Part shown: positions 8,081 through 16,028 of the stretch, one piece after another
Layout of the letters: every line of letters begins with the position of its first letter
Position numbering within the stretch: the first letter of the stretch is position 1
Assembly (NCBI GenBank): GCA_964293475.1
Contig: CAXYYJ010000015.1
Location: 28,380-92,379 of the forward strand
Length of the DNA stretch: 64,000 bases
Reading direction: 5' to 3'
From: UBA12170 sp964293475
Lineage (GTDB): Bacteria > Bacteroidota > Bacteroidia > Bacteroidales > UBA12170
Position numbers and translations under genes: made by a program
The notes under the pieces: generated by a model
What the model saw: only the letters and a program-made list of their open reading frames with translations
The model's database searches: none
Told to the model about the DNA's origin: nothing

Positions 8081-8952
8081 TAAAGGATGGTAAAGGGTTG
8101 TTCATTGTTCCTTTTGTTCGTTGTTCGTTGTTCCGTCTCCGGACACTGAGCGTAGTCGAAGTGTTTGATGGGGGAACACGGAGGACACGGATTTGGCGGA
8201 TATTCACGGATTTAATCTGTTTTAATCTGTGGAATCTGTGGATTCAGTTTTCTTTTTTTGTCCACGTCTACCTAGCGGCAGATAGAGATTCTCGCAGATT
8301 TACACGGATTCTTCGAGACTTTTGACATTGGATTGGGGGTTGTCGCTTGCTCTGCTTCGCTTGGAGAACACTGATGACACAAATTTGGCGGATAGTCACG
8401 GTGTTAATCTGTGTAATCTGTGGATTCAGAGTTTTTTTGTCCACGTCTACCTGGCGGCAGATAGAGATTTTCGCAGATTATCACGGATTTTTTTTGTAAA
8501 GAATTGTAAGGGATGGTAAAGAGTTGTTCGTTGTTTTTTGTTTTTTTGTTCGTTGTTCGTTGTTACGTCTCCGGACACTGAGCGTAGTCGAAGTGTTTGA
8601 TGGGGGAACACGGAGGACACGGATTTGGCGGATACTCACGGATTTAATCGGTGTTAATCTGTGTAATCTGTGGATTCAGTTTTCTTTTTTTTGTCCACGA
8701 ATTAACGCTGATTATCACGCCTGCCTGGCGGCAGACTGGGATTCTTCTGGTAATCTTGACATTGGATTGATGATTGACGTTTGCTCCGCTTCGCTTGCTG
8801 AACACTGATGACACGGATTTGGCGGATGCTCACGGATTTAATCGGTGTTAATCTGTGGAATCTGTGGATTCAGTTTTTTTGTCCATAGATTTACACAGAT
8901 TTGGTGGATACTCGCGGATTTAATCTGTTCAAATCCGTTGAATCTTTGGAAT
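8081..8952. repeat. Near-tandem composite repeat array, about 870 bp
   Basis: The block gtctccggacactgagcgta occurs at 8135 and again at 8567, an offset of 432 bases, with the following about 70 bases nearly identical. Copies of the cggatttggcggat...ttaatctgtg...ctgtggattcag block lie at about 8172-8247, 8364-8429, 8603-8679 and 8800-8873, with a decayed copy at 8885-8952. Other shared modules are tttttttgtccacg, the palindromic gtctacctggcggcaga, and taaagaattgtaagggatgg. Three frames look open but translate only the repeat (VYLAADRD, LRTLSVVEVFDGG), so no gene is called between 7967 and 9008. Confidence 0.88.
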
Positions 8953-8980
8953 TCGTGTTCTAATATTCCCCCAATTCCCT

Positions 8981-8988
8981 TAACTTTG
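8981..8988 (+). promoter_or_regulatory. Bacteroidota -7 element (TAACTTTG) for the NDH-2 gene
   Basis: TAACTTTG matches the Bacteroidota TAnnTTTG -7 consensus and lies 20 bases before the ATG at 9009. I do not see a TTTG -33 element at the usual 19-21 base spacing, so support is partial. Confidence 0.4.
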
Positions 8989-9008
8989 CCGGCGAATTCC
9001 AACACGAA

Positions 9009-10262
9009 ATGAACAAAAAAACAATTATTGTTGCAGGGGGCGGATTTGCCGGACTCAATTTTATTAAAAGTCTGGATCCCAAATTATTCGACGTTATTCT
9101 CATCGATAAAATTAACCACCATCAGTTTCAACCACTGTTTTATCAGGTGGCCACTTCGCAAATTGAACCATCGAGTATTTCTTTTCCACTGCGCCATGTT
9201 TTCCGCAGAATGACCAACGTACGTATTCGCCTGGCAGAAATTATTTCGGTGAATATTGAACAAAAGTCTATTGCCACCTCCATCGGCAGTTTTAACTACG
9301 ATTATCTTGTGCTGGCTCTGGGGTGCAAAACCAATTTCTTTGGAAATAAAGAACTTAGCCGCAACGCACTCACTCTTAAAACTACCTACGAAGCCATCTC
9401 CATCAGAAACCATATTCTCCAGACTTTCGAAGATATTATTTCGGCGGAGGAAGAGAAAAAGGAAAGCCTGCTCAATATCGTTATTGTGGGTGCCGGGCCA
9501 ACGGGCGTTGAATTGGCGGGGGCTTTTGCCGAAATCAAGAAAAACGTGCTGCCCCGCGATTATTACCGCATCGATTTTTCACGACTTCGCATCATCCTCA
9601 TCGAAGGAAGCAAAAACACCCTGAACAATATGAGCGATACCGCCAAAAATGCATCGCGGCAATATCTTGATAAAATTGGGGTTGAAGTGTTTACAGAGAC
9701 TTATGTCAAAAGCTACGATGGCGAAGTGCTGCTGTTTAACAACGGAAATTCCCTGAAAACCAAAACGGTAATCTGGGCAGCGGGCGTAACCGCCAATACC
9801 ATCGAAGGTATTCCTGCTGATTCCATGGCACCAGGCAACAGACTGAAAGTGAACAGAATAAACCTATTGCAAAACTCCAACGATGTTTTCGTTCTGGGCG
9901 ATATGGCCTATATGGAAACACAAAAATACCCCAAAGGTCATCCTCAGGTGGCCAATGTGGCTATCAATCAGGCTAAAACATTGGCCAAAAATCTAAAGAA
10001 TATTGCCAAAGAAAAGCCAACCCGCGATTACGAATATGCCGACCTGGGCTCCATGGCTACCCTGAGCCGCAACAAGGCAGTGGTGGATTTGTCGTTTGTA
10101 AAATTCAAAGGATTTATTGCCTGGGTCATCTGGATGTTTCTGCACCTGATGCTCATTCTGAGTGTAAGAAACAAGATTATTATCTTTATCAATTGGGGAT
10201 GGGCCTACATTACCAAAGACACCGCGCTGCGGCTGATTTTGAAAGGAAACAGGCAGGAATAG
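9009..10262 (+). CDS. ndh: Type II NADH dehydrogenase (NDH-2), FAD-dependent
   Basis: A 417-residue pyridine nucleotide-disulphide oxidoreductase. The FAD-binding GxGxxG motif is at the N-terminus (TIIVAGGGFAGLNFI, residues 5-19) and the NADH-binding Rossmann motif is IVIVGAGPTGVELAGAFAE at about 157-175. The segment NDVFVLGDMA is the family FAD-contacting GD motif. The hydrophobic C-terminus (FIAWVIWMFLHLMLILSV) is the membrane-anchoring part typical of NDH-2. It would pass electrons from NADH to menaquinone on the cytoplasmic face without proton pumping. It is followed by a 155-base gap and a DUF1295 gene in the same direction. Confidence 0.88.
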   Translation: MNKKTIIVAGGGFAGLNFIKSLDPKLFDVILIDKINHHQFQPLFYQVATSQIEPSSISFPLRHVFRRMTNVRIRLAEIISVNIEQKSIATSIGSFNYDYLVLALGCKTNFFGNKELSRNALTLKTTYEAISIRNHILQTFEDIISAEEEKKESLLNIVIVGAGPTGVELAGAFAEIKKNVLPRDYYRIDFSRLRIILIEGSKNTLNNMSDTAKNASRQYLDKIGVEVFTETYVKSYDGEVLLFNNGNSLKTKTVIWAAGVTANTIEGIPADSMAPGNRLKVNRINLLQNSNDVFVLGDMAYMETQKYPKGHPQVANVAINQAKTLAKNLKNIAKEKPTRDYEYADLGSMATLSRNKAVVDLSFVKFKGFIAWVIWMFLHLMLILSVRNKIIIFINWGWAYITKDTALRLILKGNRQE

Positions 10263-10417
10263 TTGAGTTTCCCTAAAACTAAAGTCCACATTTTTTTCTC
10301 TATTTTCCCTTTTGTGGGTCGAAGTTTGGAGGTAAATGCTAAATTTGACCACCTAAATATAAAAGGCAGCGCCTTTGCGGGCAAAAAAATTTAACAATTA
10401 CTCATAACTTATTGACC

Positions 10418-11344
10418 ATGAAAATAATAACTACCGCTATTCTGCTTATTGTAACCTTACTCGTTGTTCCGGTTTTCTCCTATTTTTTTGCAACCCCGTT
10501 GGGGGAGCTCGAATGGACAGCCCTGAATTCATTGATAACACTCTGTATTATATTTATCTCCTACAGTTTTGTGGTGGGGGAGCTTTCGGGGAATAACAGT
10601 CAGGTGGACAAGCTTTGGAGTCTTATTCCTTTGGCTTATGCCTGGGTTGTGGCTTATTATGGTCAGTGGAATCCGCGTTTGGTGCTTATGGCCATTATGG
10701 TGAGCCTTTGGGGACTTCGTCTCACCTATAATTTCTCGCGTCACGGAGCTTATACCCTCAAATTCTGGACAGGCCGCGAAGATTACCGCTGGGAAATACT
10801 TCGCAAAAAGAAAGAATTTCAGCCCCGCTGGAAATGGTCGCTGTTTAACTTGTTTTTTATCTCGGGTTACCAAAACATACTCATTTTACTTTTTACACTT
10901 CCCACCATTATTGCTCTTCAATTTGCGGATAGCCCGCTGGGAATCATCGATTATATAGCTGCCGGACTCATGTTGTTTTTCATAGTTTTCGAAACCATAG
11001 CCGACCAACAGCAATGGGATTTTCAATCGAAAAAATGGACATTAATCCGCCAGAAGGCTCCATTAGATGCCGATTCCAAGCGTGGATTTCTCAACAAAGG
11101 GTTATGGGCTTTGTCGCGTCATCCCAACTATTTCGCGGAGCAAGCCATTTGGTTGAGCTTTTATCTCTTCAGTATTTCGGCCTCCGGACAGCCCTTGAAC
11201 TGGAGCATAGCCGGAGCGTTGTTACTGGTGGTTTTATTTCAGGGAAGCTCGCAGTTTAGTGAGGAAATTAGCGCATCCAAATATCCTGAATACGCTGAAT
11301 ATCAGAAGAAAGTAAGCCGATTTTTCCCCCTGGGCAGGAAATAG
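10418..11344 (+). CDS. DUF1295 membrane protein (steroid 5-alpha-reductase-like)
   Basis: A protein of about 308 residues with several hydrophobic helices and the DUF1295 signature near the C-terminus: GFLNKGLWALSRHPNYFAEQ and, at the end, SASKYPEYAEYQKKVSRFFP. These residues resemble the catalytic/cofactor region of 5-alpha-reductase and isoprenylcysteine methyltransferase folds, so an NADPH-dependent membrane reductase is plausible, but the substrate is unknown. The start is the ATG at 10418. A TTG two codons earlier is possible but less likely. It lies downstream of ndh in the same direction. Confidence 0.85.
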   Translation: MKIITTAILLIVTLLVVPVFSYFFATPLGELEWTALNSLITLCIIFISYSFVVGELSGNNSQVDKLWSLIPLAYAWVVAYYGQWNPRLVLMAIMVSLWGLRLTYNFSRHGAYTLKFWTGREDYRWEILRKKKEFQPRWKWSLFNLFFISGYQNILILLFTLPTIIALQFADSPLGIIDYIAAGLMLFFIVFETIADQQQWDFQSKKWTLIRQKAPLDADSKRGFLNKGLWALSRHPNYFAEQAIWLSFYLFSISASGQPLNWSIAGALLLVVLFQGSSQFSEEISASKYPEYAEYQKKVSRFFPLGRK

Positions 11345-11426
11345 AAAATCTTGTTTTTGCAATCTCCATTTTTAGAAATTGGGGCGTAAAAATTGCAGAT
11401 ATCCTTTTTTATTAAATATTTGTAAT

Positions 11427-11526
11427 ATGCCTTTTTGAGTTAGCCTTTCAGGCTGCTTGATTGGTGTTTTGTTCTTTACAAAGTGCGTTGCACCTTGTTG
11501 AAATGAGTTAGGCCTTCAGCCTGTCA
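11427..11526. repeat. Palindrome-rich dispersed repeat, copy 1
   Basis: A roughly 98-base unit found again at 15739-15836 with about ten differences. It contains AGCC-TTTCA-GGCT (11442-11454), GTGC-GTT-GCAC (11483-11493) and AGGC-CTTCA-GCCT (11510-11522), each a small hairpin. The first and last are sequence inversions of each other in the stem. Confidence 0.8.
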
Positions 11527-11586
11527 TGATGAGATTTCAAATAGTCAGATTTCTAATTGGCTGTTTTTTAGCTCCCATGCTTTGTG

Positions 11587-11656
11587 CGACTCCGCTGGAG
11601 TCGGGTTTCCATTATCTTCTGCTTGTTTTTATAAACATTTGACCACTCTGTGGTCA
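11587..11656. repeat. Two further perfect hairpins after repeat copy 1
   Basis: CGACTCC-GCT-GGAGTCG at 11587-11603 and TGACCAC-TCT-GTGGTCA at 11640-11656 are perfect 7-bp stems with 3-base loops. They continue the palindrome series of the repeat at 11427-11526, but I see no copy of them at the 15.7-kb repeat. Apart from these palindromes, the 457-base spacer 11345-11801 shows nothing recognisable. Confidence 0.7.
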
Positions 11657-11801
11657 GGATTTCCTTTGGAAGTCTTGGAAAGCGAGTACGAAGCGGTTGG
11701 GTATATTGGATAACAGCATTTGCCTCGATATGAAAGTGATTTCAGACTGGAAATACTAACAAATTTCACACCTGAGACACTTCGGCAGGAAATAGAAAAT
11801 C

Positions 11802-13331
11802 TTATTTCTGTAGCAAACCCGATTTGCGAAGCTGAACTCTAAAAGTAGTCCCCTGATTGATGACCGATTTCTTTACAAAAATTTTCCCCTTGTGGTAATT
11901 GGTTATAATCCTGTCAGCCAACGACAAACCCAATCCCCACCCCCGTTTTTTGGTGGTATAGCCCGGGCGGAAAATACTCCTGAACCTGTTCGACGGAATT
12001 CCCTTTCCGGTATCAGAAATATCGAGATTTACAAACTGGCTGTCTTCGGTAATCTCAATGTGGATTTTCCCATCGCCCGCCATGGCATCCAAAGCATTTT
12101 TGCAAAGGTTCTCTATCACCCATCCAAATAGGGGCTCGTTCACCGGAGCCAGAATACTCATTCCGTTTTCGGCCTTAATATCAATGGTATATTGAACTTT
12201 TTTCGAAGTTCGGGCTTTAAAATAATCCACAAAATCGTTGACAAGCAAGCCCACATCGCTCAAATTGAGCTTGGGAATACTCCCAATTTTACTAAACCGG
12301 TCGGTGATAATTTCGAGTCGGTGCACATCTTTTTCCAGCTCGTCGAGGGAGCTGTCGTCCACTCCCTGCATTCTGAGTAAATCGATCCAGGCCATCATCG
12401 ACGATAAGGGAGTTCCCAGCTGATGGGCAGTTTCTTTGGCCAATCCCGCCCAAACCTGATTTTGTTCCGCCTTTCGCGAAGTGCTGAAAATGAGATATCC
12501 AAGTATGATAAAAATGGCCATAGCCACCAAAATAGCCACCGGAAAATATTTAAGCTGGGTTTGAAGCTGTGAATCTTTGTAAAGGATATATCGCTGTCCT
12601 GACTGTGGCAAATTGATGATAATGGGCGGATTCTGATCCTGCATTTGTTCAATAAGCTCGGCCAAAAGTGTCGAATCTTTTGAAATTTCGGGGGGAATAT
12701 TTCCGTATTGCTCAATTTTACTCAGGGTGCTGTCGGTCACTATTACAGGTACCGAAGCCGAATTCAACACAATTTCCTCGAGAAATGACTTATTCAAATC
12801 GTCGATAATCTGCTGAATTCTGCTGTATATCAATGAATTTTTATAGTACAAATAGAATTTATCCGATTCCAGATACTCCAGCACAATGGGCTTATATTCG
12901 CTAAAATCTTCCAAAAGTTGTCCCCGCAGATAGGCTACTGTGTCGCTGGTAAACTCGATATTTACCTTGCTCAGAATTTCTCTTTTGCCATTGGTTTGAA
13001 TCACTGGAATGGTAGTATTATCGCGGAGCAAATCCAGATAGAAGGTTAAATCTTCGTCGGGAGTATTGGCCGAAATTTTCTGGTAAGCCTTGGCCAGCAA
13101 CGAAACCCGTTTACGTTCTTCAATTTTCAAAATCCTGAAAAGAGAATCGGTGGAGCTCACCAGCTGGGCTTTCTTCACAATGGTGTTGGCCCACAACTCC
13201 ATATTGTTGCGCTCGTTAATTCGGATTTGATTAACAAGGGAATTGGTGTACCAAAGCGAAACCGAAACTATAAGAATTCCGATGGCCGATAGTAAAAACT
13301 TGAGCTTGTTTTGATGGTTGTAAATATTCAT
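11802..13331 (-). CDS. Membrane sensor histidine kinase (orphan)
   Basis: A 509-residue kinase with a signal-anchor helix near residues 12-30 (LLSAIGILIVSVSLWYT), an extracytoplasmic sensor domain of about 220 residues, a second helix (VAILVAMAIFIILGYLIF) and a cytoplasmic catalytic part. The H-box is AKETAHQLGTPLSSMMAWID; the N-box VIENLCKNALDAM, G1 DISDTGKGIPS and G2 RGWGLGLSLADRI are all intact. HQLGTP is the common Bacteroidota variant of the phospho-acceptor region. No response regulator lies within the window nearby, so it is an orphan here. The signal is unknown. It lies 63 bases from the Fur-family gene and points the same way. Confidence 0.9.
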   Translation of the reverse strand: MNIYNHQNKLKFLLSAIGILIVSVSLWYTNSLVNQIRINERNNMELWANTIVKKAQLVSSTDSLFRILKIEERKRVSLLAKAYQKISANTPDEDLTFYLDLLRDNTTIPVIQTNGKREILSKVNIEFTSDTVAYLRGQLLEDFSEYKPIVLEYLESDKFYLYYKNSLIYSRIQQIIDDLNKSFLEEIVLNSASVPVIVTDSTLSKIEQYGNIPPEISKDSTLLAELIEQMQDQNPPIIINLPQSGQRYILYKDSQLQTQLKYFPVAILVAMAIFIILGYLIFSTSRKAEQNQVWAGLAKETAHQLGTPLSSMMAWIDLLRMQGVDDSSLDELEKDVHRLEIITDRFSKIGSIPKLNLSDVGLLVNDFVDYFKARTSKKVQYTIDIKAENGMSILAPVNEPLFGWVIENLCKNALDAMAGDGKIHIEITEDSQFVNLDISDTGKGIPSNRFRSIFRPGYTTKKRGWGLGLSLADRIITNYHKGKIFVKKSVINQGTTFRVQLRKSGLLQK

Positions 13332-13394
13332 TCCAATAGGCTTACGACAAAGATATTAAATCTTAAACAAGTCATAACGCCAATTTCGGGGGTT

Positions 13395-13871
13395 TTATTT
13401 CATGCTGTATTTGTCAACGGGTTTATGGTTGTTACAAGTTCCGTAGAAAGTGAGCGAATGACTGGTAACGGTAACGTTGAGCAGCTTTTCGATGCTGTCT
13501 TTGATTTCCTGAAGTCTGGGATCACAGAATTCCAAAACGCTTCCATCGTCGAGGCAAATAAAATGATCGTGCTGACGAAATTTAAACGACCTTTCGAATT
13601 GGGCACAATTATTACTAAACTGATGCTTGGTTACTAAGCTACATTCCAAAAGCAACTCCATGGTGTTGTAGAGCGTTGCGCGGCTCACCCTGTACTTATT
13701 GTTCTTCATTTTAATATAGAGCGTTTCTATATCGAAATGGCCTTCGGTATTGTAAATTTCCTCTAAAATGGTGTAACGCTCAGGGGTTTTCCGTTGTCCG
13801 TTTTTCTGCAAATATTCTGTAAAAATTTTTTTTACGGCTTCAAAAGTCTCTTTATTTGTTTCGCTCTTCAT
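13395..13871 (-). CDS. Fur/PerR-family metalloregulator
   Basis: A 158-residue Fur-family repressor with a winged helix (RVSRATLYNTMELLLECSLV) and the metal-site segment FRQHDHFICLDDGSVLEF. The CxxC structural zinc pair normally in this position (CxxC after HDH) is reduced to one cysteine (CLDD), and the C-terminal CxxC is CNNH, so the structural zinc site is altered or absent. The regulatory histidine cluster HDH is kept. A PerR-like box lies 80 bases upstream of the start, which suggests autoregulation. Whether it senses iron, peroxide or another metal cannot be told from sequence alone. Confidence 0.88.
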   Translation of the reverse strand: MKSETNKETFEAVKKIFTEYLQKNGQRKTPERYTILEEIYNTEGHFDIETLYIKMKNNKYRVSRATLYNTMELLLECSLVTKHQFSNNCAQFERSFKFRQHDHFICLDDGSVLEFCDPRLQEIKDSIEKLLNVTVTSHSLTFYGTCNNHKPVDKYSMK

Positions 13872-13950
13872 GGGTTGATTTTTTAAATCGAAAATCTACA
13901 TTTGATCATCGTTTTTCAAATGAACCACAAAAATAAACAATTTCTTTTAT

Positions 13951-13965
13951 TTAGAATAATTAAAA
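13951..13965. promoter_or_regulatory. PerR/Fur-like operator TTAGAATAATTAAAA
   Basis: Compared with the PerR box TTATAATNATTATAA, twelve of fourteen defined positions agree. It lies in the 422-base spacer between the Fur-family gene (start 13871, minus) and pgk (start 14294, plus), 80 bases before the regulator start. The surroundings are very AT-rich, so a chance match is possible. Confidence 0.45.
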
Positions 13966-14152
13966 ATAAAAAACAGAAAAATACTGATTAAAAAAAATTG
14001 TTCTGCTCCAGAAATTATTTCATATATAGCTTATAATGTTTATTTTACACTCATTCTCGCACGAATAGTTATTCCAAAAAAAATACCAGAGATATTCGCT
14101 GTATTCTTAATTTATTAAACAAACGAAATCTTCGATATTCACCGAAAATTTC

Positions 14153-14160
14153 TAAATTTG
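14153..14160 (+). promoter_or_regulatory. Bacteroidota -7 element (TAAATTTG) upstream of pgk
   Basis: TAAATTTG fits the TAnnTTTG consensus, 133 bases before the pgk start, which would give a leader of about 120 bases. No clear TTTG -33 element is present at 19-21 bases. The rest of the 13872-14293 spacer is AT-rich without a further gene. Confidence 0.35.
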
Positions 14161-14293
14161 TGACTGAATATACAAACAAAAACAATAAAAAATTTAATAA
14201 TGAATGCGCAACAGATTGATGGTTGCTATTCCATCCAGCAGAGATAGAAGGCAGCATAGGTTTGTATCGTATGGTTTTAAAAAACAATGACAG

Positions 14294-15484
14294 ATGAAAA
14301 CAATTGATGACATTTCTTTTGCGGGCAAACGTGCTCTGATTCGTGTGGATTTTAATGTGCCGCTCAACGACAAATTCGAAATTACCGACGAAACCCGAAT
14401 AAATGCGGCCATTCCAACCATTAAAAAAATACTGAACGATGGTGGTTCTGTGGTTTTAATGTCGCATTTAGGCCGGCCAAAAACTGGTCCCGAACATAAA
14501 TATTCATTAGTTCACTTAGTTCCAACCCTTTCGGAAAAATTGGGTGTTGCAGTAAAATTTGCCAACGATTGTATTGGTGAAGAAGCCGAAAAGCTGAGCG
14601 CTGGTCTTAAAGGCGGCGAAGTGTTGCTGCTCGAAAACCTTCGTTTCTATAAAGAAGAAACCAAGGGCGACAAAGATTTCTCCGAAAAGCTGAGCCATCA
14701 TGGCGATGTATATGTGAACGATGCTTTTGGAACCGCACACCGCGCCCATGCCAGCACCACCATAGTAGCAGAGTTTTTCCCTGAATTCAAGATGTTTGGC
14801 TATGTAATGGCCAACGAAATAGCCAGTGTGAACAAAGTATTACACGATTCACAAAAACCCTTTACCGCTATTTTGGGCGGCGCCAAAGTTTCTGACAAAA
14901 TCGGTATTATCGAAAATCTGATGGATAGAGCCGACAATATCATCATTGGCGGTGGAATGATGTTCACTTTTATTAAAGCTCAGGGTGGCGAAATTGGAAA
15001 TTCATTGGTCGAACTGGAACAATTAGACGTTGCTACCTCCTTGATGAAAAAAGCCATCGACAAAGGAATCAATATCTATTTGCCTGTGGATGCCATAGTT
15101 GCCGATAATTTTGCCAACGACGCCAACCGCAAGGAAACACCTGCCAATCAGATAGAACCCGGATGGATGGGCTTGGATATTGGAGAAAAATCGCGCGAAA
15201 TGTTCAAAGAAGTAATCCTCCGCAGCAAAACCATTCTGTGGAACGGTCCTATGGGTGTTTTTGAAATGGAGAATTTTGCTCATGGAACCAAAGCTATTGC
15301 ACTTGCAGTAGCCGAAGCAACCAAAAACGGAGCCTACAGCCTTATTGGTGGTGGCGACTCAGTTGCTGCCATAAACAAATACAATCTGGCCGACGAAGTA
15401 AGCTATGTTTCAACCGGTGGAGGAGCCCTTTTAGAATATATGGAAGGACAAGAACTTCCTGGTATTAAAGCAATTATGGAATAA
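14294..15484 (+). CDS. pgk: Phosphoglycerate kinase
   Basis: A 396-residue glycolytic enzyme converting 1,3-bisphosphoglycerate and ADP to 3-phosphoglycerate and ATP. Full-length signatures are present: RALIRVDFNVPLND at the N-terminus (substrate-binding R and D), MSHLGRP, LENLRFYKEE, FGTAHRAHAS, the hinge AILGGAKVSDKIGIIENL, and the nucleotide-site ILWNGPMGVFE and IGGGDSVAA near the C-terminus. Length is normal. The start ATG at 14294 gives the expected MKTIDDISFAGKRALIRVDF. It is monocistronic, with a strong intrinsic terminator 28 bases after the stop. Confidence 0.97.
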   Translation: MKTIDDISFAGKRALIRVDFNVPLNDKFEITDETRINAAIPTIKKILNDGGSVVLMSHLGRPKTGPEHKYSLVHLVPTLSEKLGVAVKFANDCIGEEAEKLSAGLKGGEVLLLENLRFYKEETKGDKDFSEKLSHHGDVYVNDAFGTAHRAHASTTIVAEFFPEFKMFGYVMANEIASVNKVLHDSQKPFTAILGGAKVSDKIGIIENLMDRADNIIIGGGMMFTFIKAQGGEIGNSLVELEQLDVATSLMKKAIDKGINIYLPVDAIVADNFANDANRKETPANQIEPGWMGLDIGEKSREMFKEVILRSKTILWNGPMGVFEMENFAHGTKAIALAVAEATKNGAYSLIGGGDSVAAINKYNLADEVSYVSTGGGALLEYMEGQELPGIKAIME

Positions 15485-15511
15485 TTATCATATTTTAAGT
15501 GCCCCCGTCAT

Positions 15512-15544
15512 AACCCGTTGCAACAGTTTGCTACGGGTTTTTTT
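15512..15544 (+). terminator. Intrinsic terminator after pgk
   Basis: AACCCGT (15512-15518) pairs with ACGGGTT (15533-15539), loop of 14 bases, followed by a T-tract to 15544. Confidence 0.85.
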
Positions 15545-15738
15545 ATTGAGTAATAAACCTTGAAATTATTACGGGCTTATTTTTGAAATTGATACGGGAA
15601 AAGAGCTCAATTTTACTAGTTTTTCACCAGGGTCAGGAGTAAAATGAAAAACAGCCATAGTCCGTTACTATTTTCTACAACGCTTGAAAAATCAACATTT
15701 TGGCCGAGGCGGGTTGGCGATTGCCGGGCATTTGTGAT

Positions 15739-15836
15739 ATGCTTTTTTGAGTTAGCCTTTCAGGCTGCCCGATTGGTCTTTGTTCTTAACAAAGTGCTTT
15801 GCACCTTGTTGAAATAAGTTAGGCTTTCAGCCTGTC
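15739..15836. repeat. Palindrome-rich dispersed repeat, copy 2
   Basis: Second copy of the unit at 11427-11526, in the same orientation, with AGCCTTTCAGGCT (15754-15766), AAAGTGCTTTGCACCTTG and AGGCTTTCAGCCT (15821-15833). Both copies sit in the spacer downstream of a plus-strand gene (DUF1295 gene, pgk). Apart from this and the pgk terminator, the spacer 15485-16028 shows nothing recognisable. Confidence 0.8.
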
Positions 15837-16028
15837 AAAATCCCAATCAACAAAAAAAAGATTCGTCTGTGGTAACGTAGCTTCAACTCATTGGAATTAC
15901 ATGAGCTTGTGGAATTAATAAAAAACTGTCCAGCTCCTATTATCATAAAGAATTTTAAAAAACAAATCAGCCCTATCTTTTTGTTACCTTTATCGACAAA
16001 TTACGTCCTATGGACAAATAGTTGGTTT

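Noticed and set aside
8011..8808. Three plus-strand open frames with repeated VYLAADRD and LRTLSVVEVFDGG
   Set aside because: These are translations of the composite repeats; the recurrence of the same peptide follows the DNA repeat.
8081..8952. CRISPR array
   Set aside because: The repeats have unequal length and spacing, no uniform spacers, and no cas genes nearby.
15891..16028. N-terminal extension of the MacB-type permease
   Set aside because: 46 extra residues with no family counterpart; MIYLKLIRESYLFAIREL is the usual start.
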